Shown here piece by piece: positions 43,238-52,921 of a DNA stretch of 57,173 bases (position 1 is its first letter; the number at the start of each line of letters is the position of its first letter). Position numbers and translations under genes: made by a program. This DNA comes from CAYLLE01 sp964384485 (GTDB taxonomy: Bacteria; Spirochaetota; Spirochaetia; CAYLLE01). The notes under the pieces are model-generated. The model was not told the DNA's origin. It did no database searches and saw nothing but the letters and a program-made list of their open reading frames with translations. Location of the stretch: NCBI GenBank assembly GCA_964384485.1, contig CAYLLE010000007.1:1-57173 (forward strand). The letters are read 5' to 3'.

Positions 43238-44527
43238 CTACATTCCCGAATTAAACGTCAGCGTTTTTCCCCGGGTAAGCACATGCATCAGTCCGTCTAA
43301 ACCCGGTACGGTGCTTGATACATCGTAGATCAAATCTTCTAATTCGTCGACCTTTCCAAAGAAGAACATAACATATTTTGTCTCTTCAGCGGACTGATAC
43401 TGAGTTTCAAGTTCATTGACCCGGTTCCGCATCTTTCGTCTGAAATTGCTCATAACCTTGGAATCGGCAGTACTCTGGATGACGACTTCGTACCGAAGGC
43501 CCCGGGCAATCGATTTTGCCATCAGATCCCGGGATTGCTGTACCGCTATGGGCATGGCTTTATACACCGTTGATTTAATGGCATTGGAGATGGCGTCAAA
43601 CTGACTTGTGGTACTAAAAGTCCTCTGGCTTTCGTAGGGTACCGACCCCAGCAGTTCTCCGGTGGAAGGATCGAAAAATTTCAGGGTGATATACGCTTTA
43701 CCGTAATACTTCTTTCCTTCTGTTTCTGCCTCGGTCCGGGCGTCCAGTTCAATATAAACATCGGCATTTAATTTCTGGGCGATCCATTGAATTATACTGA
43801 TTTCCTGTCCCGTCTCTTCCTCGTATACCATTTCCTGGTCTTTTTTGATTTCTTCTATTCTGTCCAGGTCCACCGCGGTGATCGCATTTTCAGCCAAAAA
43901 GGCATTTGCCATACCCACAGCAGATTTCATCAGGAAGGGATCGAGGGACTGATCATCGGAATCGTAATAAACCATGTATGTCATTGTATCGATATACCTG
44001 CGGATAAAACGCATTTCTTCTTCGGTTGCTTCTTCCCAGTCTTCGTCTTGTGTCTCTAATGACGGTTTCTCTTCGGTCCCGGACTCCGGTGTTTCCGCTA
44101 CCTGAGAGGTTCCTCCGCCGGTGATACCGTGGGCTTTTAGAACACTTTCCACTGCCTGAGTATTAACCTTGATGGTAATTTCGTAGATCATGTTCGGTTC
44201 ATCCATGGTTCCCAGGTTTTCCTTTCTTAAATTCACCATTGTTTCTTTATATACGAAAGCATTGGGATTCCTGGAATTGTAAAGAACTTCGTCCAGAAGT
44301 TCCTTGTTTGCCTGCTCTCCCGCCTCACCGATCATATCGATCACCGCGTTCCGGACCGCGTCCATTTTTGCTCCATTAATAGCCTCGGCCAGACTGCCCC
44401 GGCCCACTCCCGGATAGATGTCCGCGCCGGCCTGCATATCGGTTCCTCCTCCGGAACCGCAGGAAACAGCCAGAATTAATAAGAATCCTGTTACTAATAA
44501 TATACCTGCCCGTTGAAAAAATTTCAT
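43238..44527 (-). CDS. Exported lipoprotein with LPP20/DUF6175-like repeats
   Basis: A 429-residue lipoprotein with lipobox LAVSC (Cys23). N-terminal part: GRGSLAEAINGAKMDAVRNAVIDMIGE, the pattern of LPP20/FlgP-like domains. Central and C-terminal regions have a CsgG-like beta/alpha alternation (DVYIELDARTEAETEGKKYYGKAYITLKFF). It starts 11 bp after the barrel-like protein gene. Probably a periplasm-facing outer-membrane lipoprotein; partner of the other operon members. Confidence 0.68.
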   Translation of the reverse strand: MKFFQRAGILLVTGFLLILAVSCGSGGGTDMQAGADIYPGVGRGSLAEAINGAKMDAVRNAVIDMIGEAGEQANKELLDEVLYNSRNPNAFVYKETMVNLRKENLGTMDEPNMIYEITIKVNTQAVESVLKAHGITGGGTSQVAETPESGTEEKPSLETQDEDWEEATEEEMRFIRRYIDTMTYMVYYDSDDQSLDPFLMKSAVGMANAFLAENAITAVDLDRIEEIKKDQEMVYEEETGQEISIIQWIAQKLNADVYIELDARTEAETEGKKYYGKAYITLKFFDPSTGELLGSVPYESQRTFSTTSQFDAISNAIKSTVYKAMPIAVQQSRDLMAKSIARGLRYEVVIQSTADSKVMSNFRRKMRNRVNELETQYQSAEETKYVMFFFGKVDELEDLIYDVSSTVPGLDGLMHVLTRGKTLTFNSGM

Positions 44528-44538
44528 GGTATTCCCCT

Positions 44539-45849
44539 TTATTTAAATGTAACCCCCGCTCCGAAAAGCACACCGCCGTAGGTATCAAAGAACCGGTATC
44601 CATAACCGTCTACCAGTCCCATCCAGTATGCGTAGCCGGCTTCGGCGAACAGGAGCGTGTTTTTGCCAATCAGATAATTAAGTGAAACTTTCACGTTTCC
44701 TCCGAAATGGGTGAGATAAAAATCTTCATCGAAATAAGAACCGTCCAAAGGAACACCGCCGCCTAAACCGACGCCTACGGAAGGTATTATCTTCAGCCTT
44801 CCAAGATACAGGTTGTATTCACCTCCGACCATAAGATTCATGGGAATCAGTATAAAATTGATTATCGATGTAAAAGGGAATTCAAACGCGGCATATGGTC
44901 TGAAGGAGTAAAATCCCCGGCTCCCGACACCTTTAAACCCGAGGACCGGGGTGTTATACCCGAAGGGATTCACAATGTAGTCAAAATATGGAGTAAGCTC
45001 AAAGCCGATTCTCGGCACTTCCCGGAGCTGATCTCCTACGACAACCCGCGGGTTCGCGTAGAGAACATTCCCTATGGAAAACTCCTGATTCACTTCCTTT
45101 ATAACTATAAGTCCGGTTTCTTGCTCAAGGGTGTGTCCGGTGCTGGTAATATTGGAATTGATCACCGAGTATTCATCACCTAATTTAACCCCCATATTCA
45201 TACCGAATTCAATGATGACGTCTCTCCGCCTGACTTCCAATACACCCGTTTTGATTTGAAATACCGGCATCTTCCGGATCTCATAGGTGAGTTTCGTACT
45301 GATTCCGTCAACCGCGTCCTGCACTGCCTCATTCCTGTTTTCGTCGACCCCTGTGGTCTCAACAAAAAACTGTCCTAAGGTATCCGCGGTGTCGACATTG
45401 ACAAACGTGAACGAGGTACGGATGGTCGCTTCGTAATCTCCGTCATCCTGCGTTTTAACATTGTAGTAAGATACTGAAGGGATTACGACGATAAAACTGC
45501 CGATCAGTCTGTTGAAATCCGCTTCGGTAAACTCAGCTTTTCCTGCCAGAACCTTTTCGGGTATTTCAACATTGCTTTCTTTATACTCTTTAATCTTCTG
45601 GATAAATGTGTTTACATCGTTCTGTCCCAGCCTGTAGGTCATCCCGATTACATTAAACCGGCCCAGATTTATGAAAACACTTCGTATCTGTTCATCAATA
45701 CTGCCGAGAGCCCCGGAAGGGATGTTCCAATCATAATAACTCAGTGCGAAAACAGCGATTTCCTGTTTCTCTGAATATTCCTGTGTAACTGCCGGGGATA
45801 ATGAAATAACAAACAGCAGAACTATCCCGGCCACTATAAACCGTCTCAT
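44539..45849 (-). CDS. CsgG-like exported protein with C-terminal barrel-like region
   Basis: A 436-residue protein with a Sec signal (MRRFIVAGIVLLFVISLSPAV). The first ~210 residues look like a CsgG/FlgT-type domain (IAVFALSYYDWNIPSGALGSID, IGSFIVVIPSV). The second half is rich in amphipathic strands with Gly/Tyr/Phe and ends GVLFGAGVTFK, like an outer-membrane barrel. GGAGG inside an upstream ATG shows the start is the second ATG (45847-45849). First gene of the four-gene operon. Confidence 0.7.
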   Translation of the reverse strand: MRRFIVAGIVLLFVISLSPAVTQEYSEKQEIAVFALSYYDWNIPSGALGSIDEQIRSVFINLGRFNVIGMTYRLGQNDVNTFIQKIKEYKESNVEIPEKVLAGKAEFTEADFNRLIGSFIVVIPSVSYYNVKTQDDGDYEATIRTSFTFVNVDTADTLGQFFVETTGVDENRNEAVQDAVDGISTKLTYEIRKMPVFQIKTGVLEVRRRDVIIEFGMNMGVKLGDEYSVINSNITSTGHTLEQETGLIVIKEVNQEFSIGNVLYANPRVVVGDQLREVPRIGFELTPYFDYIVNPFGYNTPVLGFKGVGSRGFYSFRPYAAFEFPFTSIINFILIPMNLMVGGEYNLYLGRLKIIPSVGVGLGGGVPLDGSYFDEDFYLTHFGGNVKVSLNYLIGKNTLLFAEAGYAYWMGLVDGYGYRFFDTYGGVLFGAGVTFK

Positions 45850-46016
45850 AGCTACCTCCATATCAAAACTCTAATACAGAACATTATAGAATTCAAAAAA
45901 TATAGTCTTACCTTACTCTAAAACAGCGAAGCAGACTATAACCAATCTATCGGTTAAACGTATTTATTATAATATCTTAACATACATCAGGCACAGGCAT
46001 TATTACTTGGAAAATA

Positions 46017-48107
46017 TTAGTTTTTAGATTGTTCCTCTTCTGTTTCCACCGCCGATTCAGTCTCATCATTGTCATCCGTTTCTAAACGGGCCGCGATTTT
46101 ATCCCGTTCAATTCGGGCGAGTACATGGGAAACTTTAAGGGGAATCACTCTTCCATCGGGACTGAATACCGTAAGGGCTATCCCTTCAAAGCTGTTATCC
46201 ATGATCTCTATCTCCGCGGAAATCTCACCGATTTTCACTATCAGAATGTCTTCCAGAACATAGAATTCCATTGCTATGGGAGCGTTTTTTTCCCGGATGA
46301 AGGTTTCAGCTTCCGAGTCCGGACGGGCTGCTGTGTTATCAGTGTAAACAAGAAGTACCGGTTCATCCGGCACGCTCTCTTTCTCAAAGGCCGCATCTTC
46401 TCCATACACGGCCCGTATTTCGATTCTCCCCGGTTCGGTGTCCTCTCCGTCAGATTCGACGCCGGCTTCAACGAGCAGCTTTTCCGCTTCAAACAGAAAA
46501 TCCGGGAATACCACGGAACTTCCGGGTTCCAACACAAGATCACTGGTGCTGATCATAACATCCCCGGAAATAGTGAGATCACCCGGGATGAAAATGCCTT
46601 CAAAACCTTCGGCGTACCGGAGGCTTGAACCGTATTGAGCTTCCATGGCTTTACTGAAAACTTCATCGTCAGGTGAAGGTCTGGATTGCTCGTCTCGGAT
46701 ATAAACCCCGAATTCATCAATGATTCCTTGTATTCCGCCGTTACCGCCGATTTTCGTATATCCGTCGGTAAGAATGGTTCCACCAATCATGACGAATTCT
46801 TCTTGGAGATCGGATTCTTCCGTCTGATCAGGAATGGGTACCGTGACGGGAAAAGACAGTTCGGATATCGAAATCAAAATTCCGTTTAGGAACCACATAA
46901 CCACAGTGCCGTTTTCCTGAGGCAATACGGAAATGCTTAAAGAAAGCGCTGTTTCGGCGGTCAGAACCGGGTACTCCGAGCTGATGACCTTTTCTTCCAC
47001 ACCGGATTTTATGTACGCCTTTAATCTGCCGTCTTCCTCTGTATAGACACGCAGCCGGAAAGTGCCGTCATCAAGGCCTGTGTCGTATATTGTCCTATCC
47101 GATTCTATTTTCTCCAGCATTAATCGGAAATTCAGGGAAAAAGGGCTCAAATAACCGTTCTGAAAGAAGGGAATGCTGAGACCATCAATCAGAAAACCGG
47201 ATGTACCATCCAGATAATATCCAAACAGCTGCTCCCATAAATCCACCCGGGGGTCCCCAACCGGTTCCGCGTTTTCTTCTTCTGATTCTCCGAATAGACC
47301 GGGTTTTATACCGGTGTCCCGGAGATTTCCGCGGAAGTGGAAAAGATTATAATATGAAAATTCCGGAGCCAAATCATGAGGCCCGGGTTCGGTGTCTTTT
47401 GAAACATAAATTTCTGCTGTCTGGGCAACCTCGGAAATAAACGGAAAGCTTTTCTCTTCCGGAGGACCGACAGGGAAAACCTCAAGCTGTACTGAATAAA
47501 TGCCTTCATTCACTGGGGCAGTGAGGATGTGTTTATCGTATCCCTGCGAGTAATATCCTTCCGCCTGTATGATGTTTCCAAACTTCCAGCGCAGATACGG
47601 ATCCTGATTTTCACGTACCGACAAATGTGCTTGAATCAATCCTTCAGAACCGGGATAAAATACCGGGGGATAAGCCGAAAGCGAGAGCAGTTCCGGGGGA
47701 TTTTCAAAATTGAAAAAATAAAACTGATTTGTGGAGAGCAGCTCTTCTTCATTGTACAGGAGAAACGTAACGGTATATACGCCTTCGGAAATTCCTTCAA
47801 TATCCAGGAGAAGACCGGGCTGTTCGGGAATTTCAGAGTCCTGGAGCACCAATTCTCTAAGCCGGTTGCCCGCGGTATCGGAAATGTAAATTTCCATTTT
47901 TGCGAGATACTGTTCTCCTCCCTTTGAACCGGACGTATCGGTGACGAAAAACGGAATTCCATCTTCCGGACTGATGATTTGACCGTCCTGTATCGTATTT
48001 AATATTATTTCGTGATCAACTTCAATCTCGGGCATAAGAAGGGTGTTATCGGTACACGATATGATGCCGAAAAGGAGGATAATAATCGATGCTGAAAATC
48101 TTTTCAT
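46017..48107 (-). CDS. Large surface-type lipoprotein with LamG-like region
   Basis: A ~696-residue lipoprotein; MKRFSASIIILLFGIISC gives a lipidated Cys18, and earlier in-frame ATGs would spoil the signal peptide. The protein is beta-rich and very acidic. It has Ig-like stretches at the N-terminal third, a concanavalin/LamG-like middle (FSLNFRLMLEKIESD, VVMWFLNGILISIS, GIIDEFGVYIRDEQ) and a right-handed-repeat-like end (GDLTISGDVMISTSDLVL). Likely exposed on the outer membrane. Precise function unknown. Confidence 0.7.
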   Translation of the reverse strand: MKRFSASIIILLFGIISCTDNTLLMPEIEVDHEIILNTIQDGQIISPEDGIPFFVTDTSGSKGGEQYLAKMEIYISDTAGNRLRELVLQDSEIPEQPGLLLDIEGISEGVYTVTFLLYNEEELLSTNQFYFFNFENPPELLSLSAYPPVFYPGSEGLIQAHLSVRENQDPYLRWKFGNIIQAEGYYSQGYDKHILTAPVNEGIYSVQLEVFPVGPPEEKSFPFISEVAQTAEIYVSKDTEPGPHDLAPEFSYYNLFHFRGNLRDTGIKPGLFGESEEENAEPVGDPRVDLWEQLFGYYLDGTSGFLIDGLSIPFFQNGYLSPFSLNFRLMLEKIESDRTIYDTGLDDGTFRLRVYTEEDGRLKAYIKSGVEEKVISSEYPVLTAETALSLSISVLPQENGTVVMWFLNGILISISELSFPVTVPIPDQTEESDLQEEFVMIGGTILTDGYTKIGGNGGIQGIIDEFGVYIRDEQSRPSPDDEVFSKAMEAQYGSSLRYAEGFEGIFIPGDLTISGDVMISTSDLVLEPGSSVVFPDFLFEAEKLLVEAGVESDGEDTEPGRIEIRAVYGEDAAFEKESVPDEPVLLVYTDNTAARPDSEAETFIREKNAPIAMEFYVLEDILIVKIGEISAEIEIMDNSFEGIALTVFSPDGRVIPLKVSHVLARIERDKIAARLETDDNDETESAVETEEEQSKN

Positions 48108-48192
48108 TTTAAGAAATTCCATTCTGCCTCTAAAGACAAAGTATAACACACTAACCGGACAACTGCTCAATATTAGGTAAAAATTTTTATAT

Positions 48193-48221
48193 AATATACA
48201 GTTGATACTTTTATAAAGCAA
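48193..48221 (-). promoter_or_regulatory. Predicted promoter of the large lipoprotein gene
   Basis: On the minus strand, TTGCTT (48221-48216) and TATATT (48198-48193) are spaced 17 bp apart, about 85 bp before the lipoprotein start. Confidence 0.45.
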
Positions 48222-48229
48222 TTATACCG

Positions 48230-48258
48230 TTGCCAAAAAAGGAATAATTGTTTACATA
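48230..48258 (+). promoter_or_regulatory. Predicted promoter of alr
   Basis: TTGCCA (48230-48235) and TACATA (48253-48258) with a 17-bp spacer, 28 bp before the alr start codon. Confidence 0.4.
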
Positions 48259-48286
48259 CAATTGAACTAGCTTTCCGGGAGGATTC

Positions 48287-49387
48287 ATGCGGGCTACAAA
48301 GGCAGTAATCCGGCTCGATTTTTTCAAAGCGAATATACATAAAATACGGTCCTACATTGGTCCTGAACCCCGGTTGTGCCTGGCAGTAAAAGCTGATGCG
48401 TACGGTCATGGTATTATTGAAGTAGGAAAAGCCGCGTCAGACGCAGGGATCGAATATCTCGCAGTGGCGACCGCCGATGAGGGTTTTTATCTCAGAGAAT
48501 CCGGCATCAAGGTGCCCCTCCTTCTGTACAGCCTGCCTGTACCCGAAGAATTTGAAGCAGTTGCCGCTTCAGGGATAACACCCATGGCGGCGGATCTGCC
48601 GTTTCTCCGGGAATATAACCGTATCGGGAAGAAACTTGATACGGTTCTGCCGGTACATTTAAAGGTTGATACAGGAATGGGCCGCATCGGATGTTTTCCT
48701 CGGGACGCGGTCAAAATAATAAGTGCGGTAACCGAGATGGAACACCTCGCTCTGGAGGGGATATCAACCCATTTCCCAACGGCAGATCTTCCGGATGATG
48801 AGTTTACCCATAATCAAATCAGTATTTTTTCCGGCATAATAAAACAAACCGGATTCGAAGGAATAAGCCACGCGGCGAATTCCGGCGGGGTCTTGTACTA
48901 TCCCGGTTCATACTTCGGCATGGTCCGACCCGGACTGCTCGCATACGGATATTATCCCGACAGCAGGGCGCCCCGTCCTATCGATGTAACGCCGGTGATG
49001 CAGCTGGAATCCCGGGTCGTTTTCCTGAAAAAAGTACCGAAAGGCACACCCATTTCCTATGGACGGACATACATCACCCCTCGGGAGACCGTTATCGCCA
49101 CGATACCGGCGGGGTACGGTGACGGCTACCCCCGGATTTTGTCAAACCGGAGTGAAATACAGATTAACGGCAGGCGGTATCCGGTGGCGGGAAGAATTTG
49201 TATGGATCAGTTCATGGCTGATCTCGGGCCGTCCCCGGATGTTTCGCTTTATGATAAAGCCGTACTCTTCGGCTATACGGATGACGCGCCGGACGCTCAG
49301 GAGGTTGCAGCGTGGGCGGAGACCATACCGTACGAAATTACCTGCGGCATAAGCAAAAGGGTGCCCCGGGTTTACTTCGGCGGCTGA
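48287..49387 (+). CDS. alr: Alanine racemase
   Basis: A 366-residue PLP enzyme making D-alanine for peptidoglycan. The PLP lysine is in AVKADAYGHG (Lys35). SYGRTY carries the catalytic tyrosine of the other face, and CMDQFMADLG is the conserved C-terminal domain motif. Strong GGGAGG before the ATG. The 3' end overlaps the convergent pepT by 16 bp. Confidence 0.93.
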   Translation: MRATKAVIRLDFFKANIHKIRSYIGPEPRLCLAVKADAYGHGIIEVGKAASDAGIEYLAVATADEGFYLRESGIKVPLLLYSLPVPEEFEAVAASGITPMAADLPFLREYNRIGKKLDTVLPVHLKVDTGMGRIGCFPRDAVKIISAVTEMEHLALEGISTHFPTADLPDDEFTHNQISIFSGIIKQTGFEGISHAANSGGVLYYPGSYFGMVRPGLLAYGYYPDSRAPRPIDVTPVMQLESRVVFLKKVPKGTPISYGRTYITPRETVIATIPAGYGDGYPRILSNRSEIQINGRRYPVAGRICMDQFMADLGPSPDVSLYDKAVLFGYTDDAPDAQEVAAWAETIPYEITCGISKRVPRVYFGG

Positions 49388-50667
49388 ACAGGAAAGGTAT
49401 CATCGGGCATTACTCTATTCGCCCCATTCGCGCCCCACAGTTCAATGAGATTCACCACAGTCTGAACCGCCCGTTCCATAGCCGGCAGGGCTACCCATTC
49501 GGTGACGCTGTGAAAGTTATGTCCGCCGGCAAAGAGATTCGGGGCGGGGATTCCGTTTTCAGCCAGTCTGGCGCCGTCTGTGCCTCCCCGGATGCTGCGC
49601 AAATCGGGTTCTAATCCGGTTCGCTTAATCGCTTCGGTCAGCCTCAACAGAACCTCGGGAAATCTATCCATTGCTTTTCTCATATTCAGGTACTGTTTTT
49701 GAGTCTGTACCTGCACCTTACCGCCCGGATATAGAGATTCCACAGCCCGTGCTGCCTGGTCCAGGACCGCAATCCGCCTCTCCATCCCTTCTCCGGAAAA
49801 ATCCCGAATAAGAACTTCCACCTCTGCACTCCCTAAACCGCCTTTGATCTCCATGGGACAGAAAAATCCGTATCGGCCATCTGTTGCTTCCGGGCTTTCG
49901 GAACGGGGGAGCATCCGGACAAATTCCGCCGCCATAGTGACGGCGTTCACCAATTCTCCCCGCGCGACGCCGAGGTGAATAACCTGTCCGGTGAACGTAA
50001 TCTTGGATTTATACGCGTTAAAACATTCCGCCTCAACCGTTCCTTCGGCACCTCCATCCAGGGTATAACAGCATACCGACCGGAACCGGTCATAAGGAAA
50101 ACTATTCATGCCCGTTCCGATCTCCTCGTCCGGCGTGAATATTAGCTCCACGGGAACCGCGCTGCTCCCGCCGTGCTTCATGATATGTTCGGCCGCCGTC
50201 ATAATTTCAGCCGCCCCGGCTTTATCATCAGCGCCGAGTAAAGTTGTCCCGTCACTTGTTATGATAGTTGATCCGGCATACCGGGATAAGCTTGAATCCT
50301 TTACAGGATCAATTACGGTTCCTCCGTTCAGTGATATGGGACCGCCGTCATAATTATTATGCACCTGGGGGTCCACATTTTCTCCGGACACATCTGCGGA
50401 AGTATCCAAGTGAGCCATAAATCCTATGGAGGCTTTATCTTTTCCGCTCTCTGGAGCGGGAATTCTTGCAATAAGAAAGCCGTTCTCATCCAAGTCTATT
50501 TCCCGAACGCCCATGCTCTGCAGCTCTTCTTTTATGATACCTGCCAATTCCAACTGCCCCGGTGAAGACGGTATATTCCGGCTGTTTTTATCGGATGTAG
50601 TGTTGATCCGGGTGTACCGGAGAAACCTTTCAAGGAGTGAGTTCCTTAATGATTTATCAAATTCCAT
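49372..50667 (-). CDS. pepT: Peptidase T (tripeptide aminopeptidase)
   Basis: A 431-residue M20 zinc peptidase removing the N-terminal residue of tripeptides. Metal-site motifs: MAHLDTSADVSG, GADDKAGAAEI, DEEIGTGMN and GGHNFHSVTE. The frame stays open upstream, but GGGAAG before the ATG at 50665-50667 and the alignment to PepT N-termini (MEFDKSLRNSLLERFLRYTRINT) set the start. It releases amino acids in the cytosol, consistent with a peptide/amino-acid-using lifestyle. Confidence 0.92.
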   Translation of the reverse strand: MEFDKSLRNSLLERFLRYTRINTTSDKNSRNIPSSPGQLELAGIIKEELQSMGVREIDLDENGFLIARIPAPESGKDKASIGFMAHLDTSADVSGENVDPQVHNNYDGGPISLNGGTVIDPVKDSSLSRYAGSTIITSDGTTLLGADDKAGAAEIMTAAEHIMKHGGSSAVPVELIFTPDEEIGTGMNSFPYDRFRSVCCYTLDGGAEGTVEAECFNAYKSKITFTGQVIHLGVARGELVNAVTMAAEFVRMLPRSESPEATDGRYGFFCPMEIKGGLGSAEVEVLIRDFSGEGMERRIAVLDQAARAVESLYPGGKVQVQTQKQYLNMRKAMDRFPEVLLRLTEAIKRTGLEPDLRSIRGGTDGARLAENGIPAPNLFAGGHNFHSVTEWVALPAMERAVQTVVNLIELWGANGANRVMPDDTFPVQPPK

Positions 50668-50692
50668 ATTTACTTCCCTTCGTTGTAAATTC

Positions 50693-51070
50693 TTATTTTT
50701 TTGAAGTTCCTTCCTCGATAAAGAAACGAAAAACCGTATCTCCGGCAACAATCCTGTCTCCGTAGAAGAGCGGAGAAGGTTTTTTGACCTTCTTCTTATT
50801 GAGATATGTGGAATTCGTTGAATCGAGATCATTCAGAACGAATCCGTCCCCTTTCGGTGACACGGAAAAATGGCTCTTGCTCATTAAAGGGTCATTAATA
50901 GTGAAACTGCATGATCGGTCCCTGCCCGCGGTAACCGGTGAGTCACATATGATAGCTGTTCTGCCGAATCCTTCTCCGGACAGAATCAGCAAGAGTCCTT
51001 TTTTCTTTAGCTCAAGGGTACTTTTGAATTTCGGTTCTTCTTCCTGAATAATAGTATCGCTGCCGCCCAT
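50693..51070 (-). CDS. FHA-domain protein
   Basis: A ~125-residue protein, essentially one forkhead-associated domain that binds phosphothreonine: AGRDRSCSFTI, SKSHFSVS and LNDLDSTNSTYLNKKKV hold the conserved Gly-Arg, Ser-His and Asn residues. A GTG three bases earlier is possible, but AGGAG is best spaced for the ATG at 51070. No kinase gene is adjacent. Confidence 0.85.
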   Translation of the reverse strand: MGGSDTIIQEEEPKFKSTLELKKKGLLLILSGEGFGRTAIICDSPVTAGRDRSCSFTINDPLMSKSHFSVSPKGDGFVLNDLDSTNSTYLNKKKVKKPSPLFYGDRIVAGDTVFRFFIEEGTSKK

Positions 51071-51146
51071 CACCCGCTCCTCTAAAGTTTATCCTTTGTA
51101 TTAAAGTATATAATACGGCGCAGGTATTTTAAAGCACAGTAATTCC

Positions 51147-51191
51147 TACATATATGTATGTAACCCCAGGTACAAGGTACATAAATGTATG
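51147..51191. promoter_or_regulatory. Paired operator-like palindromes upstream of glnA
   Basis: TACATATATGTATGTA (51147-51162, containing the perfect palindrome TACATATATGTA) and TACATAAATGTATG (51178-51191) start 31 bp apart. They resemble the pair between iorA and liv both in sequence and spacing. They lie about 200 bp before glnA and 77 bp before the divergent FHA gene. Confidence 0.45.
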
Positions 51192-51324
51192 TTTTCTGGA
51201 CAAGGTCCTTCCAAAAGGAAGCATTTTACATCACCCTGTTTCTCTTTACCATAATAATTCTTTACAACACAAAAAAATAATAGCCTTAATTTTTTACCAA
51301 GATTCCTGATGTACTACTATCAAG

Positions 51325-51341
51325 TTGGCATATATTTTGAT
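51325..51341 (+). promoter_or_regulatory. Possible sigma-54-like element before glnA
   Basis: TTGGCATATATTTTGAT has GG and GA dinucleotides with the 10-bp spacing of -24/-12 promoters, but GA replaces the conserved GC of the -12. A TATAAT at 51354-51359 lacks a well-spaced -35. The rest of the 319-bp non-coding stretch 51071-51389 is AT-rich, holds the paired palindromes, and shows nothing else I can name. Confidence 0.25.
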
Positions 51342-51389
51342 ATATATAGAAAATATAATCTGAACCCATTTACCGAAAGAGGAGTTAGA

Positions 51390-52814
51390 ATGAGTACCGA
51401 AAAAACCCCAAAGGAAATAATGTCCCTTATGGGAAGAGAAAATGTGGAAGTTGTGGACCTCCGCTTTATGGATTTTCCCGGCCTATGGCAGCATTTTTCC
51501 ATACCCGCCGGAGAACTGACAGAAGATGTTTTTGAAGAAGGTCTTGGATTTGACGGGTCGAGTATCCGCGGCTGGCAAGCCATCAACGAATCGGACATGC
51601 TTGTGAAGCCTGTCCCCGAAAGCGCTTTTATCGATCCGTTCACCCAGCACAAGACCCTGGTGATGACCTGTAATATCTGTGATCCGGTTACCGGCGCCGA
51701 TTATTCACGGGACCCCCGGAATATCGCGCGGAAAGCGGAAGCCTACGTAAAGTCTTCAGGACTGGCTGATACCGCCTATTTTGGTCCGGAAGCGGAATTC
51801 TTTATTTTTGATGATATCCGTTTTGATCAGCGCGAAAATGAAGGATATTACTTTATCGATTCCATTGAAGGCCGCTGGAATACGGGTCGGGAAGAACTTC
51901 CCAACCTGGGCTACAAACCCCGTTACAAAGAAGGATATTTTCCGGTAGCGCCTACCGACAGTATGCAGGACATTCGGAGCGAAATGATGATAATCCTGGA
52001 AAAAATCGGGGTGCCTATCGAATGTCAGCACCACGAGGTTGCCACGGGCGGTCAGGCGGAAATCGATATGAGATTCCAGCCGCTTCTGCTGATGGCCGAC
52101 AATCTCCTGAAATACAAGTACATCATTAAAAATACCGCCAAAAAGCACGGAAAAACCGTTACCTTCATGCCAAAACCGATATTCAACGACAACGGAAGCG
52201 GTATGCACGTTCATATGTCATTCTGGAAAGATAATAAAAACCTGTTTGCCGGTGACGGGTACGCTGGTTTGTCCGAGACTGCTTTGTTCGCAATCGGCGG
52301 ACTGCTGAAACACGCTCCGGCTGTTCTTGCCTTCACCAATCCGACTACCAACAGCTACAAACGGCTGGTACCCGGATTCGAGGCGCCGGTCAATCTTGCA
52401 TATTCCAGCCGGAACAGAAGCGCGTCTGTCCGTATCCCCATGTATTTTACTTCGGAAAAAGCGAAACGCCTTGAATTCCGGTGCCCCGACCCAAGCTGTA
52501 ACCCGTATCTTGCTTTCTCCGCTATGCTCATGGCCGCCGCGGACGGAATACAGAACAAGATCCATCCGGGAGATCCAATGGATAAGGACATTTACGACCT
52601 TCCGCCCCAGGAATTGGCCAAAATTCCCCACACTCCAGGATCGCTCCGGGCCGCGCTTGAATCATTGGGTCAGGACCACGCGTTCCTGCTGAAAGGCGAT
52701 GTGTTCACCGAAGATGTTATCGAAACCTGGATTGAATACAAGATGAAAAATGAAGTGATGGCAATGGAGCTCCGGCCCCATCCATGGGAATTTTCTCTCT
52801 ATTACGATATCTAA
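51390..52814 (+). CDS. glnA: Glutamine synthetase, type I
   Basis: A 474-residue GS-I enzyme making glutamine from glutamate, ammonia and ATP. Signatures: GFDGSSIRGW, GPEAEFFIFD, VATGGQAEIDMRF, NGSGMHVHMSFWK (close to the ATP-binding PKPIFNDNGSGMHVH region) and NRSASVRIP. Near residue 400 is DIYDLPPQE, matching the adenylylation-site tyrosine segment (NLYDLPPEE) of the GS-I-beta group. An in-frame upstream ATG at 51309 lacks a ribosome site; GAAAGAGGAG precedes 51390. A strong terminator follows. Confidence 0.94.
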   Translation: MSTEKTPKEIMSLMGRENVEVVDLRFMDFPGLWQHFSIPAGELTEDVFEEGLGFDGSSIRGWQAINESDMLVKPVPESAFIDPFTQHKTLVMTCNICDPVTGADYSRDPRNIARKAEAYVKSSGLADTAYFGPEAEFFIFDDIRFDQRENEGYYFIDSIEGRWNTGREELPNLGYKPRYKEGYFPVAPTDSMQDIRSEMMIILEKIGVPIECQHHEVATGGQAEIDMRFQPLLLMADNLLKYKYIIKNTAKKHGKTVTFMPKPIFNDNGSGMHVHMSFWKDNKNLFAGDGYAGLSETALFAIGGLLKHAPAVLAFTNPTTNSYKRLVPGFEAPVNLAYSSRNRSASVRIPMYFTSEKAKRLEFRCPDPSCNPYLAFSAMLMAAADGIQNKIHPGDPMDKDIYDLPPQELAKIPHTPGSLRAALESLGQDHAFLLKGDVFTEDVIETWIEYKMKNEVMAMELRPHPWEFSLYYDI

Positions 52815-52834
52815 TTGCAGATTGGTAAAGATAT

Positions 52835-52863
52835 GCCGTCCGGTTGCCGGACGGCTTTTTTTT
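52835..52863 (+). terminator. Rho-independent terminator of glnA
   Basis: A perfect 9-bp GC-rich stem (GCCGTCCGG / CCGGACGGC) with a TTG loop followed by eight Ts. Confidence 0.95.
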
Positions 52864-52921
52864 CACAGGACTCCTGACATCTGTACTTCCTTGTATTATC
52901 ATTTAATACTGGAGGACACAC

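Noticed and set aside
51337..51359. Sigma-70 promoter TTGATA/TATAAT before glnA
   Set aside because: The spacer is only 11 bp, too short for a working promoter.
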